From contig NZ_LEKN01000012.1 of assembly GCF_009761395.1 (NCBI RefSeq), positions 1 to 64,000 on the forward strand: a DNA stretch of 64,000 nt, read 5' to 3'. The first letter of the stretch is position 1. Each line of letters opens with the position of its first letter. Source of the DNA: Ursidibacter maritimus (lineage in GTDB: Bacteria > Pseudomonadota > Gammaproteobacteria > Enterobacterales > Pasteurellaceae). A model generated the notes under the pieces. That model was not told where the DNA came from. It did no database searches and saw only the letters and a list, made by a program, of their open reading frames with translations. Below are positions 25,727 to 33,996 of the stretch, in pieces. The translations under genes were made by a program, and so were the position numbers.

Positions 25727-27240
25727 TGGATATTTCATTGACCGTAGATACCTATTTTGAGTTTTTTCTCACACTATCAGCTTGGGTTATCCATAATGAA
25801 TTATGGGATTTATTGACGCACACAGGCGTCTTTGCATTACCATTCTTATTTAATATTGCTAGTTTGTTCCTCAAAGTTCGAGAAGAAGGGGATGATGAAG
25901 GTAATAAAGGGCGATTACTAGCGACAAGAATTGAGAACAGTATTTATCTCAGTTTGTTAGTTATTATCTTCACTTGCTTACCTGTATTCAAAGTCTCTTA
26001 TTCCACCTTGCAACTCAATACAGAGCGAATGAAAGAGTGTGGGGTATCTGTTTATAAACCTCAAGATACAACCATTGCGGGAATATCGTCAGAACTAAGC
26101 GGAAAAAATGCAGTATTACCTATTTGGTGGGCATTTACATATAGTTTAGGTAAAGGAATCACCCACGGTGCGATAGCGGCAATACCTTGTAAACCTGACT
26201 TACGTCAGATTCGTTTTGAAGTGCAAAATACTCAAATCACAAATCCTGTGTTACGAAGAGAAATACAAGATTTTGTAGAGCAATGCTTTATTCCTGCAAG
26301 AGCCAAAGTAAAACGTCAGCAAATAGAGTTAGATGAGGTACAATCTCGGGATATTGACTGGATTGGCTCAACGTTATTTATTAATACCCCTGGATTCTAT
26401 GATATTTATCGCTCAAAATTACCAAGAACACATTGGGCATATGATCCTAATAGAGATGTAGGACTACCCAATACAGGAAATGGAGGGTTTCCATCGTGTC
26501 GAGAATGGTGGACAGACAGTAGTGTTGGACTCAAATCTCGATTACTGGAACAGGTCAATCCTGATACACTTACCAAGATTCAAAAAATATGGAAAAGTGA
26601 CGGAGATTATACTGATTTAGTTATACGCAGATTAGTAAGTCCACAGAATATTGCGGTTTCTTCTGGTCGTGTATATGGTGGATATGGTGCGAGTAGTCAA
26701 TTCTGGAATAGTCCAGATATATTAGAGAATGTACCAGGGTTTGTTACTTTTGGAGCCGGTGCTTTAGGTGCAACGGCAGGCGGTGCATTATTAGCTCCCG
26801 CATTTGATACGATCAAACAGGCATTACCAATGGTACAAGGACTGATATTACTCGCAGTGGTTATCGGTATTCCATTAGTCACAATATTCAGTGGATATAG
26901 TGTGAAAGCGATTGTGACACTTACATTTGCTCAGTTTTCTTTCTTCTTCCTCTCATTCTGGTGGGAATTAGCTCGTTGGATTGATACTTGGATGTTGGAA
27001 ACACTCTATAACAGTGATACTCATTCAAAATTTAATTTTGCTGGCATAATGAATGATGCGGATGATGGTATCTTAAAACTGGTTGTTGCCACAATGTTTC
27101 TTGTATTGCCAACATTATGGTTTTTGATGCTGGGTTGGGCGGGATTGAAAGCAGGAAATGGGTTAAATAATCTAATAAACGCTGGTGTCAAGGGTGTTCA
27201 AGATGGAACTCAAAAGGTTGTTGATAAAACAATAAAGTAA
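25726..27240 (+). CDS. traG: TraG-like mating-pair protein (TraG N-terminal domain)
   Basis: A 504-residue inner-membrane protein with about five hydrophobic segments (near residues 35-52, 83-100, 360-385, 388-420, 445-470) and a large periplasmic loop. It matches the TraG_N-type proteins of SXT/PFGI ICEs, which act in pilus assembly and mating-pair stabilisation. It is the last gene of the + transfer operon and is closed by a terminator. Confidence 0.85.
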   Translation: MDISLTVDTYFEFFLTLSAWVIHNELWDLLTHTGVFALPFLFNIASLFLKVREEGDDEGNKGRLLATRIENSIYLSLLVIIFTCLPVFKVSYSTLQLNTERMKECGVSVYKPQDTTIAGISSELSGKNAVLPIWWAFTYSLGKGITHGAIAAIPCKPDLRQIRFEVQNTQITNPVLRREIQDFVEQCFIPARAKVKRQQIELDEVQSRDIDWIGSTLFINTPGFYDIYRSKLPRTHWAYDPNRDVGLPNTGNGGFPSCREWWTDSSVGLKSRLLEQVNPDTLTKIQKIWKSDGDYTDLVIRRLVSPQNIAVSSGRVYGGYGASSQFWNSPDILENVPGFVTFGAGALGATAGGALLAPAFDTIKQALPMVQGLILLAVVIGIPLVTIFSGYSVKAIVTLTFAQFSFFFLSFWWELARWIDTWMLETLYNSDTHSKFNFAGIMNDADDGILKLVVATMFLVLPTLWFLMLGWAGLKAGNGLNNLINAGVKGVQDGTQKVVDKTIK

Positions 27241-27253
27241 TTTAGTCATAATC

Positions 27254-27291
27254 AGGCGTAGCTGGTATAAACTACGAACTACGCCTTTTTC
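27254..27291 (+). terminator. Terminator between converging transfer operons
   Basis: AGGCGTAG (27254-27261) pairs with CTACGCCT (27279-27286), followed by TTTTT. Confidence 0.85.
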
Positions 27292-27293
27292 TA

Positions 27294-27602
27294 TTAAAAA
27301 TCGTCATCATCGTCAACTTTGACCCCATTTACGTAGAATCCAAAACCAGAATAACCATTCTCCCAACCGTCTTTAGAATCATCATATATACGAGATGAAC
27401 TGCGACTCAAAAATCTTGACGCCAGTTCAAGAGTTACCTTAGAAACACAGCTTACCATAAATGTTTTAGCGCATTCCCAAGATTCTTGAGCTGCCTTCTC
27501 ATCGTAAAATTCATCTCCCCAAGTGTTATTACTTTCTTGAGTTTCTGCAAGAAGCTCACTATAACGATTTTTTAATTTAGTTAATTTATCCTTAATTGGC
27601 AT
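27294..27602 (-). CDS. Unknown protein, 102 residues, acidic tail
   Basis: A soluble protein with an N-terminal helical part (KLTKLKNRYSELLAETQ), then a middle segment with several Ser/Arg, and a C-terminal tail of five Asp. No family is recognised. GAGGTG lies upstream of the ATG. It is the last gene of the minus-strand group; a hairpin (27631-27667) separates it from the DUF4431 gene, so it may be a separate unit. Confidence 0.6.
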   Translation of the reverse strand: MPIKDKLTKLKNRYSELLAETQESNNTWGDEFYDEKAAQESWECAKTFMVSCVSKVTLELASRFLSRSSSRIYDDSKDGWENGYSGFGFYVNGVKVDDDDDF

Positions 27603-27630
27603 ATTTCACCTCATAAAGTATAATTTTAGT

Positions 27631-27667
27631 GATAGGTAATAACTAGAAGTAGTAGTGATTACCTATC
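27631..27667. terminator. 10-bp inverted repeat between minus-strand genes
   Basis: GATAGGTAAT (27631-27640) pairs with ATTACCTATC (27658-27667). It lies after the DUF4431 stop in minus orientation; the downstream sequence is A/T-rich but has no long T-run. Confidence 0.5.
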
Positions 27668-27681
27668 GTAACCTAGGCTAT

Positions 27682-28035
27682 TTACTTACACTTTTTATAG
27701 GACTCTAACTCAATTAACACATCTGTTTTATGATGCGCTGTATGAGCTCCAAATAGTTGCCCTTTAACTTCAACGCAACCGAGGGGAAGCTTTTCTTTTG
27801 TCCATACAATTTGTATTTTCTGTGCTCGTTCTACAGGGCTATATGTTCCATCTGAATCAGTCCCTAATACAGTAGAAATAGGCTTGGTAAGTAGAAGCAT
27901 GGGATAGCCATTTTCTTTTTGAATTGTACCTTGTAGCGTTACTGGAGTATCGTATTCTACCTTATTGGGATTCATTGCAAATGATACTGTTCCGAATGAA
28001 CCCAGTAAAAATAAAGAAACTAGCAATTTTCTCAT
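27682..28035 (-). CDS. Exported DUF4431-like protein
   Basis: A 117-residue protein with signal peptide (cleavage near VSFA). The mature part (TPVTLQGTIQKE, PMLLLTKPIS, then IQIVW...PLGCVEVKGQLFGAHTAHH) matches my memory of DUF4431 domains: small periplasmic proteins that occur widely, with unknown role. AGGAG precedes the ATG. It sits in the minus transfer operon directly behind the PFL_4711 gene. Confidence 0.65.
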   Translation of the reverse strand: MRKLLVSLFLLGSFGTVSFAMNPNKVEYDTPVTLQGTIQKENGYPMLLLTKPISTVLGTDSDGTYSPVERAQKIQIVWTKEKLPLGCVEVKGQLFGAHTAHHKTDVLIELESYKKCK

Positions 28036-28047
28036 AGTGTTACTCTC

Positions 28048-30018
28048 CTAATTAATATTGGTTGTTGTACCTTCTTTCCAACCCTCTTTTTTTGTTATTG
28101 CATCAACAATAACTGCTCGTTGATTATCAGTTAGACTACTCATTTTTGTACTAGCAGGCAAGCCTAATTTATTTGTAACAAAAGAAATATAAGCGGCGGT
28201 ATTATTTTCGGATGGAGGTGCATATCTAGATATTGCTCCTTCAATAGTATTATTACGATAATACTTGCCCTCTTTCAATAAATTAACTATTGCTTGCTTA
28301 CCAATTTCGGGAGTAGGGAATATAGCGAAACCGCTAGGGCCAACTCCAATAGCACCATTAGCTTTTGCCCAATCACTCATTCTGATATTACCAGGGTTAT
28401 TATTTCTCCAAGCTAAAGTACCACCTTCTCTTTTAACAAGTTTGCCATCTGAAGTTCGGTATATTGTAGCTCTTCCATCGGCATATGCGTCTTTAGATTG
28501 GAATTTTTGTAATGATGGAGATAGGTTTGTATTAGAGCTTGTATTAGATATATTATTTCCAACGGAATACTTGCCATTCAAATGTCCTAGACCACCAGAC
28601 GATTCGGGAATTGGTAAGTAAATGTAAGTATCCTTCGCACTAAATCCACCTTGGTTACTATTATCTAGGGCATCACTACCTGCAAGCTCAGATAAATGAC
28701 CTAACAGCTTTCCATTATCAGAGGCATTACTATCTAGTACTTGTTGTTGCTCAGATACACGGTTATTAATAATGGCAATAGCTGTATTCGTTGAAATAAA
28801 TTTTTGCAGATCCATTTCCATTCTAATTTGTTCAATCTCTTGATCAAGCCTTTTTAATGAGACTTCAAGATCTTTTTGAGCTTCTTCATTAGATGCTACA
28901 TTTGGTTCTTTCATCCCAACTAGAATAACTCGACGTAGAACTAAGGCTTTTTCAAGCTCGTGTGATATGGCTAATTCTTGTGCCAAACGAGCACCTAAAA
29001 TTGTAGCGTCAGGAGATTCCCGTAACGATTCGATTAAACCTCGAGTTACAGCAATAGTTGATGTACTTAATGAGTTTAGTTGTTCTGCGGTAATAGTATT
29101 AGCATTAAGGGTTTCTTCCAGTTTTTTCATTTTTTCAATGGTTCTAGATTCTATCTCTGGAGCAAGTCCTGTACCAGGTTGAGATTTGGTAGGGGCTCCG
29201 CAATCATCACAGGTGGTTAGCGTCCTATCACCTAGAATTTTACGCCCATATTCTGCAGCATCTTCTGGTGATGTCCATTCTGTACATAAACGTCCGTCAC
29301 ATTGCGTGATGGCACTTTTCTCGGTTGCTTTACGCCCAACAGACATATTAAATCCAGCACTAATAACATCTTTGAGAATCTCAATGGGCTTTTGCCCTTT
29401 ACCTCCATGTTTTTCACCACCTATCCAAGTAATCCCTTTTTCTCCCTGTTCTTTTTCTAACTGCTTTTTAGCTTTTTTAGCGTCTGGTTCATTAGCGGTA
29501 ATATCTTTGTAGTTTTCTAAACCAGCAGCTTTAGCCCATTTACTATCCATTACATAGTCAGCTAGTTTTTCAGACATTTCCTCACAGCTAGTTTTAAGTG
29601 AGTCAAAATCGAGTTTGGCTTGGTACATACCATTAGATAGTAAATCATATAATTGGGGATTAGCCCGTTGAATGATCATTGCTGGCAAGCTTGCTACAGC
29701 TCCTGTTGCTGATTGAATAACGTTGCTATAGAGATCTTTAAATCCCTCCGTAATTCCATTTAATTGGTTTTTTACCGTTGTTTTAATATCGAAATTACCG
29801 CAAGTTAAATTTGATTTCCAACCAAAGCCTAAGGCTAGCTCATTAGGACGTCTGCGACTAGGTGGGGGCATTACAGCTGAACCACCACCTATTTGATAAA
29901 ATACTTTGTCAGAAAGAACTGTTCCTTGAACGTAATCTGTATTAGCTTGGCTGTATGTACAAGCAAAACCAATTGTCAGACAAACTGTAAGCGTATGTAA
30001 TTTTGTCTTTAATTTCAT
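28048..30018 (-). CDS. ICE protein PFL_4711 family with extra C-terminal domain
   Basis: A 656-residue exported protein. The first 470 residues match the PFL_4711 family (TIGR03755): signal peptide, CGNFDIKTTVKNQLNGITEG near residue 73, a CDDCG pair near 270, and coiled coil around 385-430. About 185 further residues contain WRNNNPGNIR, FAIFPTPEIGKQA and SRYAPPSENNTAAY, a pattern I recall from phage and cell-wall-associated proteins. The usual family member lacks this part. The fusion may give the transfer machine a peptidoglycan-binding or -cleaving activity; that is inference. GAGGA lies before the ATG. Confidence 0.8.
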   Translation of the reverse strand: MKLKTKLHTLTVCLTIGFACTYSQANTDYVQGTVLSDKVFYQIGGGSAVMPPPSRRRPNELALGFGWKSNLTCGNFDIKTTVKNQLNGITEGFKDLYSNVIQSATGAVASLPAMIIQRANPQLYDLLSNGMYQAKLDFDSLKTSCEEMSEKLADYVMDSKWAKAAGLENYKDITANEPDAKKAKKQLEKEQGEKGITWIGGEKHGGKGQKPIEILKDVISAGFNMSVGRKATEKSAITQCDGRLCTEWTSPEDAAEYGRKILGDRTLTTCDDCGAPTKSQPGTGLAPEIESRTIEKMKKLEETLNANTITAEQLNSLSTSTIAVTRGLIESLRESPDATILGARLAQELAISHELEKALVLRRVILVGMKEPNVASNEEAQKDLEVSLKRLDQEIEQIRMEMDLQKFISTNTAIAIINNRVSEQQQVLDSNASDNGKLLGHLSELAGSDALDNSNQGGFSAKDTYIYLPIPESSGGLGHLNGKYSVGNNISNTSSNTNLSPSLQKFQSKDAYADGRATIYRTSDGKLVKREGGTLAWRNNNPGNIRMSDWAKANGAIGVGPSGFAIFPTPEIGKQAIVNLLKEGKYYRNNTIEGAISRYAPPSENNTAAYISFVTNKLGLPASTKMSSLTDNQRAVIVDAITKKEGWKEGTTTNIN

Positions 30019-30036
30019 AGTATTCCTCGTTTATAT

Positions 30037-31011
30037 CTATTGAGTATGTGTGCTAATCCAATCAGTATTACCTAGAAAGACCTGTCCACGTTTTTTACAA
30101 CAAGCGTAAGGTCTCCATAGTGCCCAGCTGTAATTTTCTTTACTTGAGAGTTTGTCACTATAGGTACTAGACGCGCCTCCATCAGGGAAAATAGAACAAC
30201 TATTTTCTGTTTTAGGGCTTAACATTTGCCATCTATGTGTCTTTTTATTACCTTCCTCAACCTCTTTAGGATACCACTTACCATCACGACTATTTTTCTT
30301 TGTCAGTGGGTAGTAAATATGTAATTGACCATTACGACTGATAATATCAGCGATGCGTTGTGCTACGACTGCCGCTGCTTTATAGTCGTGAGTTTGAGTA
30401 ACACTACCTGATCTTGGATAGATGTTTCCCCATAAGTCTCCATTTGCTTTAACTTCCCTCATCGTAGGAGTAGTTGATTCAGGATAAAACATTTCTGGCA
30501 TACCGAGGTTCCAAGCAAAGAAATCTAAGCTGCTCAGAAAATAAGGTACATATCCTGTTGTTTGACTTTCACAAGTGTATCCACTACTACCAATTGCTTG
30601 TAAAACAAATCCGCCTGGATGACCAATAGCCTCCCCATTTTTGAATGTATATTGTGTATACATCTTACTTGGTGTTTGATGTTGCCCCCCCATTGCTCCC
30701 TTATTTAGCTGTTGTACTTCTGTCCAGGGGCTATGATTATCGTGATTATATGTAGACACAACCACTTCAGGAATGAAGTGAGAAATTTTAGTCGAGGTTT
30801 TTACGCTACATTTCCAATAGGTACATTTGAGCCAAAAACACACTCCAACCACTTGATAGTTCATACACGAGTTATCACCAATTGCACTAGCTATCGTTGC
30901 TCCATTTATCTCATTTCCGATGGCTTGCGTAGTACTAGGTGTGAGATATAGTGGGAGTGAACAACTTAATATAAGATAAGAATAAAAGTGATGAATCTTT
31001 TTAGAAAACAT
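30037..31011 (-). CDS. TraU-like ICE protein, PFL_4710 family
   Basis: A 324-residue exported, cysteine-rich protein (GVCFWLKCTYWKCSVK near residue 60; CC near 305). These pairs and the final GNTDW-type end match the PFL_4710/TraU family (TIGR03756), periplasmic proteins needed for pilus assembly and DNA transfer. Many disulfides are expected. GGAG in the preceding gene's end serves as ribosome site; the spacing is 2 nt. Confidence 0.85.
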   Translation of the reverse strand: MFSKKIHHFYSYLILSCSLPLYLTPSTTQAIGNEINGATIASAIGDNSCMNYQVVGVCFWLKCTYWKCSVKTSTKISHFIPEVVVSTYNHDNHSPWTEVQQLNKGAMGGQHQTPSKMYTQYTFKNGEAIGHPGGFVLQAIGSSGYTCESQTTGYVPYFLSSLDFFAWNLGMPEMFYPESTTPTMREVKANGDLWGNIYPRSGSVTQTHDYKAAAVVAQRIADIISRNGQLHIYYPLTKKNSRDGKWYPKEVEEGNKKTHRWQMLSPKTENSCSIFPDGGASSTYSDKLSSKENYSWALWRPYACCKKRGQVFLGNTDWISTHTQ

Positions 31012-31013
31012 AT

Positions 31014-31439
31014 CTACTCCGAAGCATTTTTATAAATCAGAATGGCTTTATTTATGTCAGTACTTCCATATACAACCATTGGCTCTTTACGACTATGCTG
31101 AAAGACTATAGCTGGTACTTTCATTACCCCTAGTTTCCATCCCTCAATAATACCTATGTATGCTTGTTGTAAATCGCTCTGAAATTTTTTACCTTGGGGG
31201 CTATGTAACCATTTTTTAGCTTGTTCAGCTGCTTTTTCAGGAATCGTACTAAATACATCTCCTTGCCCTTCTTCAATATTTTCTACGGCATCAAGATAAT
31301 AAATGTGATGAGCAAGCGTAGAATCTTGAATAAGGTAATTCTGTGTGGTGAACACAGTCACACTAACATCAGATGGTAGTGGGGTTGCCCAAATCATTGG
31401 TGAGAATAATGTCAGAGCAAGAGTTTTGGTGTAACGCAT
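31014..31439 (-). CDS. ICE protein, PFL_4709 family (DUF1525)
   Basis: A 141-residue exported protein (signal peptide ending MIWA). SDVSVTVFTTQNYLI, then a helical middle and a C-terminal GVMKVPAIVF segment fit the DUF1525/TIGR03757 family, which has a thioredoxin-like layout without cysteines here. It is the first gene of the minus operon PFL_4709-4710-4711-DUF4431; the AGGAGAG ribosome site is clear. The 388-bp gap upstream is shared with the divergent module 2. Confidence 0.85.
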   Translation of the reverse strand: MRYTKTLALTLFSPMIWATPLPSDVSVTVFTTQNYLIQDSTLAHHIYYLDAVENIEEGQGDVFSTIPEKAAEQAKKWLHSPQGKKFQSDLQQAYIGIIEGWKLGVMKVPAIVFQHSRKEPMVVYGSTDINKAILIYKNASE

Positions 31440-31560
31440 AATCTCTCCTAATGAGAATTTTTCAGCATTACCTTAAAAATTTGATGGAAAAAATGGTAGG
31501 GATAAATCTGTTTAAAATTTGGATAATTTTTTGCTTGAAAAAACTATCTATTGCGGGAAA

Positions 31561-31590
31561 AGACTTTTTAATTGTGCATTTATACTAATC
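31561..31590 (+). promoter_or_regulatory. Promoter-like motif in front of structured RNA copy C
   Basis: AGACTTTTT (31561-31569) and GTGCATTTATACT (31574-31586) resemble the upstream and -10 parts of the transfer promoters, but with 15 rather than 33 bp from AGAC to GCAT. Confidence 0.4.
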
Positions 31591-31610
31591 AATAATAATA
31601 GGCTTAACTT

Positions 31611-31745
31611 TAGCTATCGTGGATAGCAAAGCAGGTAGTCTGAGTCTACAAGACTACGCTTTACGGTGGTAAAGTGACTCAAACTCTCAAATGTTCCTCA
31701 GCGTTCTGAAAAGGACTCCGAGTATTCGGGAACGCATACTTTACA
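31611..31745 (+). ncRNA. Structured RNA element, copy C, in front of module 2
   Basis: Helices: GCTATC/GATAGC (31613-31618, 31622-31627); TGAGTC/GACTCA (31641-31646, 31676-31681); CTTTAC/GTAAAG with GGTG loop (31659-31674); core GCGTTC/GAACGC (31701-31706, 31730-31735) around AAAAGG-CTC and CCGA/TCGG (31718-31729). The single-stranded core bases agree with copy B while the helices differ by paired changes. GTAGTCT/AGACTAC (31635-31657) is an alternative fold. Confidence 0.7.
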
Positions 31746-31755
31746 CATCCAACCT

Positions 31756-31827
31756 GTTCAGGGAAAAATTATTCCCTGTGGGTAATTTCTCCTTGAACGT
31801 TTTTTTAACATCAATGGAGAACTCTTT
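31756..31827 (+). promoter_or_regulatory. Translational leader L7, variant form
   Basis: CAGGGAA/TTCCCTG hairpin (31759-31778); TTCTCC (31787-31792) can pair with the ribosome site GGAGAA (31816-31821); GTTCA (31756-31760) can pair with TGAAC (31794-31798). The same logic as the other leaders but with a longer B-C spacing. Confidence 0.6.
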
Positions 31828-32172
31828 ATGAGCAATTCACGTACTCAAAATTTGGATTTATTTGATCCATTTGAATCTCAACCAAAATCTATCTTCAATA
31901 AATTGGGAAATAAACTCGGCGGTATTGCGGTTTCGACAAAAAAATTCGCAACGAAAAAATACCTAGAGATGACCCAAGGTATCAATCAACGTATTGCAGA
32001 AGAAGATGAACAACTTCAAGCTGAAATATTTTCTCACCTTGAAGCACAAGCGGAAGAATTTGAACAAGAGCTTAGCCAACGTCAAAAACGTTGGTTTTGG
32101 ATTTCGTTTATTCTCACTCTGGTATCATTTTGTATCGGAGCTGTGGGAGCGTTCTTCCTTTTAACAAAATAA
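31828..32172 (+). CDS. Tail-anchored membrane protein, unknown
   Basis: A 114-residue protein with a polar N-terminal half, a coiled-coil-like acidic segment (about residues 50-85, many Glu/Gln) and one C-terminal transmembrane helix (residues 90-112, after QRQKRWFW). No family is recognised. It is the first gene of accessory module 2, under leader L7 and structured RNA copy C. Confidence 0.65.
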   Translation: MSNSRTQNLDLFDPFESQPKSIFNKLGNKLGGIAVSTKKFATKKYLEMTQGINQRIAEEDEQLQAEIFSHLEAQAEEFEQELSQRQKRWFWISFILTLVSFCIGAVGAFFLLTK

Positions 32173-32185
32173 TTATTAACCCATT

Positions 32186-32244
32186 GGGGAAATGTTTTTC
32201 CCGATGGGGCGGCATTTCCCCTTTTTTATTTAAAGGAATGAAAA
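32186..32244 (+). promoter_or_regulatory. Three-part translational leader L8
   Basis: A = GGGGAAATG (32186-32194), B = CATTTCCCC (32213-32221), C = GGAATG (32235-32240). A and B are perfectly complementary over 9 bases. B and C give CATTCC-type pairing with one bulge. C is GGAATG rather than GGAG. Confidence 0.7.
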
Positions 32245-32499
32245 ATGCCAAAAAAAATTAACATTTTATTCTCCGCTATTGGAGATGTTCTTCCAAAGAA
32301 CTGGAAAGAAAAACCTGATTGTTTATCTGAATTAACAGAGAGTGCATTAAATGCGTGGAAAAATCGTGAACCGCTTGAAAAAACGGTAAGGTTTTTGCAT
32401 AAAATGCCAAAACAGAACGGTTTACATTTTCGATTCTTTACAGTTACCGAGCAGGAAAATGGCTCATTATTAGTTTCTAGAGGAGGCAATAATGGGTAA
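32245..32499 (+). CDS. Small basic protein, unknown
   Basis: An 84-residue soluble, lysine-rich protein (MPKKINILFSAIGDVLPKNW start). No family is recognised. It is translated from leader L8 and overlaps the next gene by 8 nt, suggesting coupling. Confidence 0.6.
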   Translation: MPKKINILFSAIGDVLPKNWKEKPDCLSELTESALNAWKNREPLEKTVRFLHKMPKQNGLHFRFFTVTEQENGSLLVSRGGNNG

Positions 32500-32728
32500 A
32501 TATAAGAACTTTTTGTATAAGTTAAATCCCAAAGTGCTATCACGTATTGGTGATGACTTAAGGCAAGGGGGATCACTGGTTGGTGCAGGTGTGACTGGTA
32601 TGATTATTTTATCTGACGATGTCTCGGCATCTGAAGGTGGGGTCATTATTGCAATAGGTCTATTTATGTGGATAATGGGACATCTATGTATCTATGCTGC
32701 AGAAAAGATTGAGTGTATTAACCAGTAA
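32492..32728 (+). CDS. Small membrane protein, unknown
   Basis: A 78-residue protein with two hydrophobic segments (about 27-42 and 48-70) joined by a short DDVSASEGG loop. No family is recognised. GGAGG (32481-32485) inside the preceding gene is the likely ribosome site. A 43-residue membrane protein follows closely. Confidence 0.6.
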   Translation: MGKYKNFLYKLNPKVLSRIGDDLRQGGSLVGAGVTGMIILSDDVSASEGGVIIAIGLFMWIMGHLCIYAAEKIECINQ

Positions 32729-32768
32729 TACATCTAGAAGAACATAACATAGGAGAGGAGAAAAACTT

Positions 32769-32900
32769 ATGACACCAGTACAGTTTGTTATTGCTGTATT
32801 AGGCTCATTAGCTTTAGTTGCAGGGATCTTTGTCGGTCTTGTCTATTGGGCAAACTGGGACATTATCACTAGGGACTGGAAAAAAGAGACTAAAAGATAA
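32769..32900 (+). CDS. 43-residue single-pass membrane protein
   Basis: MTPVQFVIAVLGSLALVAGI opens a single transmembrane segment, followed by WANWD and a charged tail (DWKKETKR). GGAGAGGAG (32752-32760) is a strong ribosome site. It resembles in design the 40-residue protein at 35547. Confidence 0.6.
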   Translation: MTPVQFVIAVLGSLALVAGIFVGLVYWANWDIITRDWKKETKR

Positions 32901-32921
32901 TCAACCATTCATTTTTACACT

Positions 32922-32958
32922 AAAAACCTAATCAATCGGATTATTTGATTAGGTTTTT
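32922..32958 (+). terminator. Rho-independent terminator
   Basis: AAAAACCTAATCA (32922-32934) pairs with TGATTAGGTTTTT (32946-32958). It ends the first block of module 2. Confidence 0.85.
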
Positions 32959-32965
32959 AATCATC

Positions 32966-33022
32966 CCACGGGGAAACATTTCCTCGTGGACGTGTTTCCC
33001 CATTTTTATTTGGAGAAACACA
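32966..33022 (+). promoter_or_regulatory. Three-part translational leader L9
   Basis: A = GGGGAAAC (32970-32977), B = GTGTTTCCCC (32992-33001), C = GGAGAAACAC (33012-33021). A and B: 8 perfect pairs. B and C: 10 with one mismatch. A is also inside a hairpin CCACGgGGA/TCCtCGTGG (32966-32989). Confidence 0.85.
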
Positions 33023-33907
33023 ATGAAAATTTTAACCACTTATTTTAACTCTCAATTAGTTAATGCTGGCCTGCCTGATAACCTTGAGATCAATTGGTCT
33101 CTGAGTTATTGTCAAGGTGATGGCGTAGCATTTTATGGTACGTTGTATTCTAGCTATTGGAATGATTTATTTAAAAAAATCTACCCAGAGCAAAAACGTA
33201 AACAACGTATGTTTGAGAGACTATTGAAATCTATTTTAGATTGGGAAAATTATTACCATAAGATTGTAATCTATCGCAATCAATTTGGATATCGTTACGC
33301 CCATTTCAACACGATGGAGATTGATGCTCCACAAGCTGAAAATCTCAGTTTCTTTTATGATGTAGAGGCTAAAAAGGAATGGTATTTTTCTGCAGATAAT
33401 GTGTATAAATACCAAGCTCTATGGAATGATTTTATCACTGATTTAGAAGAATATATTCGAGACCTATCTAAACGCTTAGAAAGCGAGGGGTATCAAATTA
33501 TTGAGGCTACGCCTTATGAATCAGAGGTAGCTTATAAATTTGAAACGAAAAATTATCGAGTCGAATTAATAACTGATCCACTTCCATTTTACGATCATCA
33601 TTTTGAAACCCATATGTACGATTGTGATTTTGAAAATATTGAAACCCTTTGTGGCGAAGCCTTAAAAGGACGAGTTCGTTTCGTTAATGTTTATGCTCAG
33701 GTATTGGATAAGAAAACAGGAATTGCTTTAGGAGAGGATTACTTTGGTTCATTAACATATGATCCTAAAGATAAATCTCTAAGAGGTTATCGCCAAATTC
33801 TTATTCGAGAAGCTATTAAAGCAGCAAGAGCAGATGATGGTTTAATTAGCCGTCAAGCACAGCTGATGAGAAAAACTCAAAGTTCACAACCTTATACAGT
33901 CAACTAA
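33023..33907 (+). CDS. Unknown protein, 294 residues
   Basis: A soluble protein rich in Tyr, Phe and Asp. The text WSLSYCQGDGVAFYG near residue 30 is one that I have met in phage/plasmid proteins of unknown role, but I cannot name the family. No catalytic motif is evident. ATG 33023 follows leader L9; the frame is open to 32945 through the leader. It lies next to the antirestriction gene ardC, so an anti-defence role is possible. Confidence 0.65.
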   Translation: MKILTTYFNSQLVNAGLPDNLEINWSLSYCQGDGVAFYGTLYSSYWNDLFKKIYPEQKRKQRMFERLLKSILDWENYYHKIVIYRNQFGYRYAHFNTMEIDAPQAENLSFFYDVEAKKEWYFSADNVYKYQALWNDFITDLEEYIRDLSKRLESEGYQIIEATPYESEVAYKFETKNYRVELITDPLPFYDHHFETHMYDCDFENIETLCGEALKGRVRFVNVYAQVLDKKTGIALGEDYFGSLTYDPKDKSLRGYRQILIREAIKAARADDGLISRQAQLMRKTQSSQPYTVN

Positions 33908-33939
33908 CTGATTGCCAAGCAACAGTTTTCTACCCCCAT

Positions 33940-33996
33940 AGGGAATACCGTCCCTAATGGGGAATGCGTGTTCCCTTTTTCTTTGGAGAACACGTT
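33940..33996 (+). promoter_or_regulatory. Three-part translational leader L10
   Basis: A = AGGGAATAC (33940-33948), B = CGTGTTCCCT (33967-33976), C = GGAGAACACG (33985-33994). A and B pair with one T-G wobble; B and C give CGTGTTC/GAACACG plus CC/GG. CCCT at 33952-33955 closes A. Confidence 0.8.
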
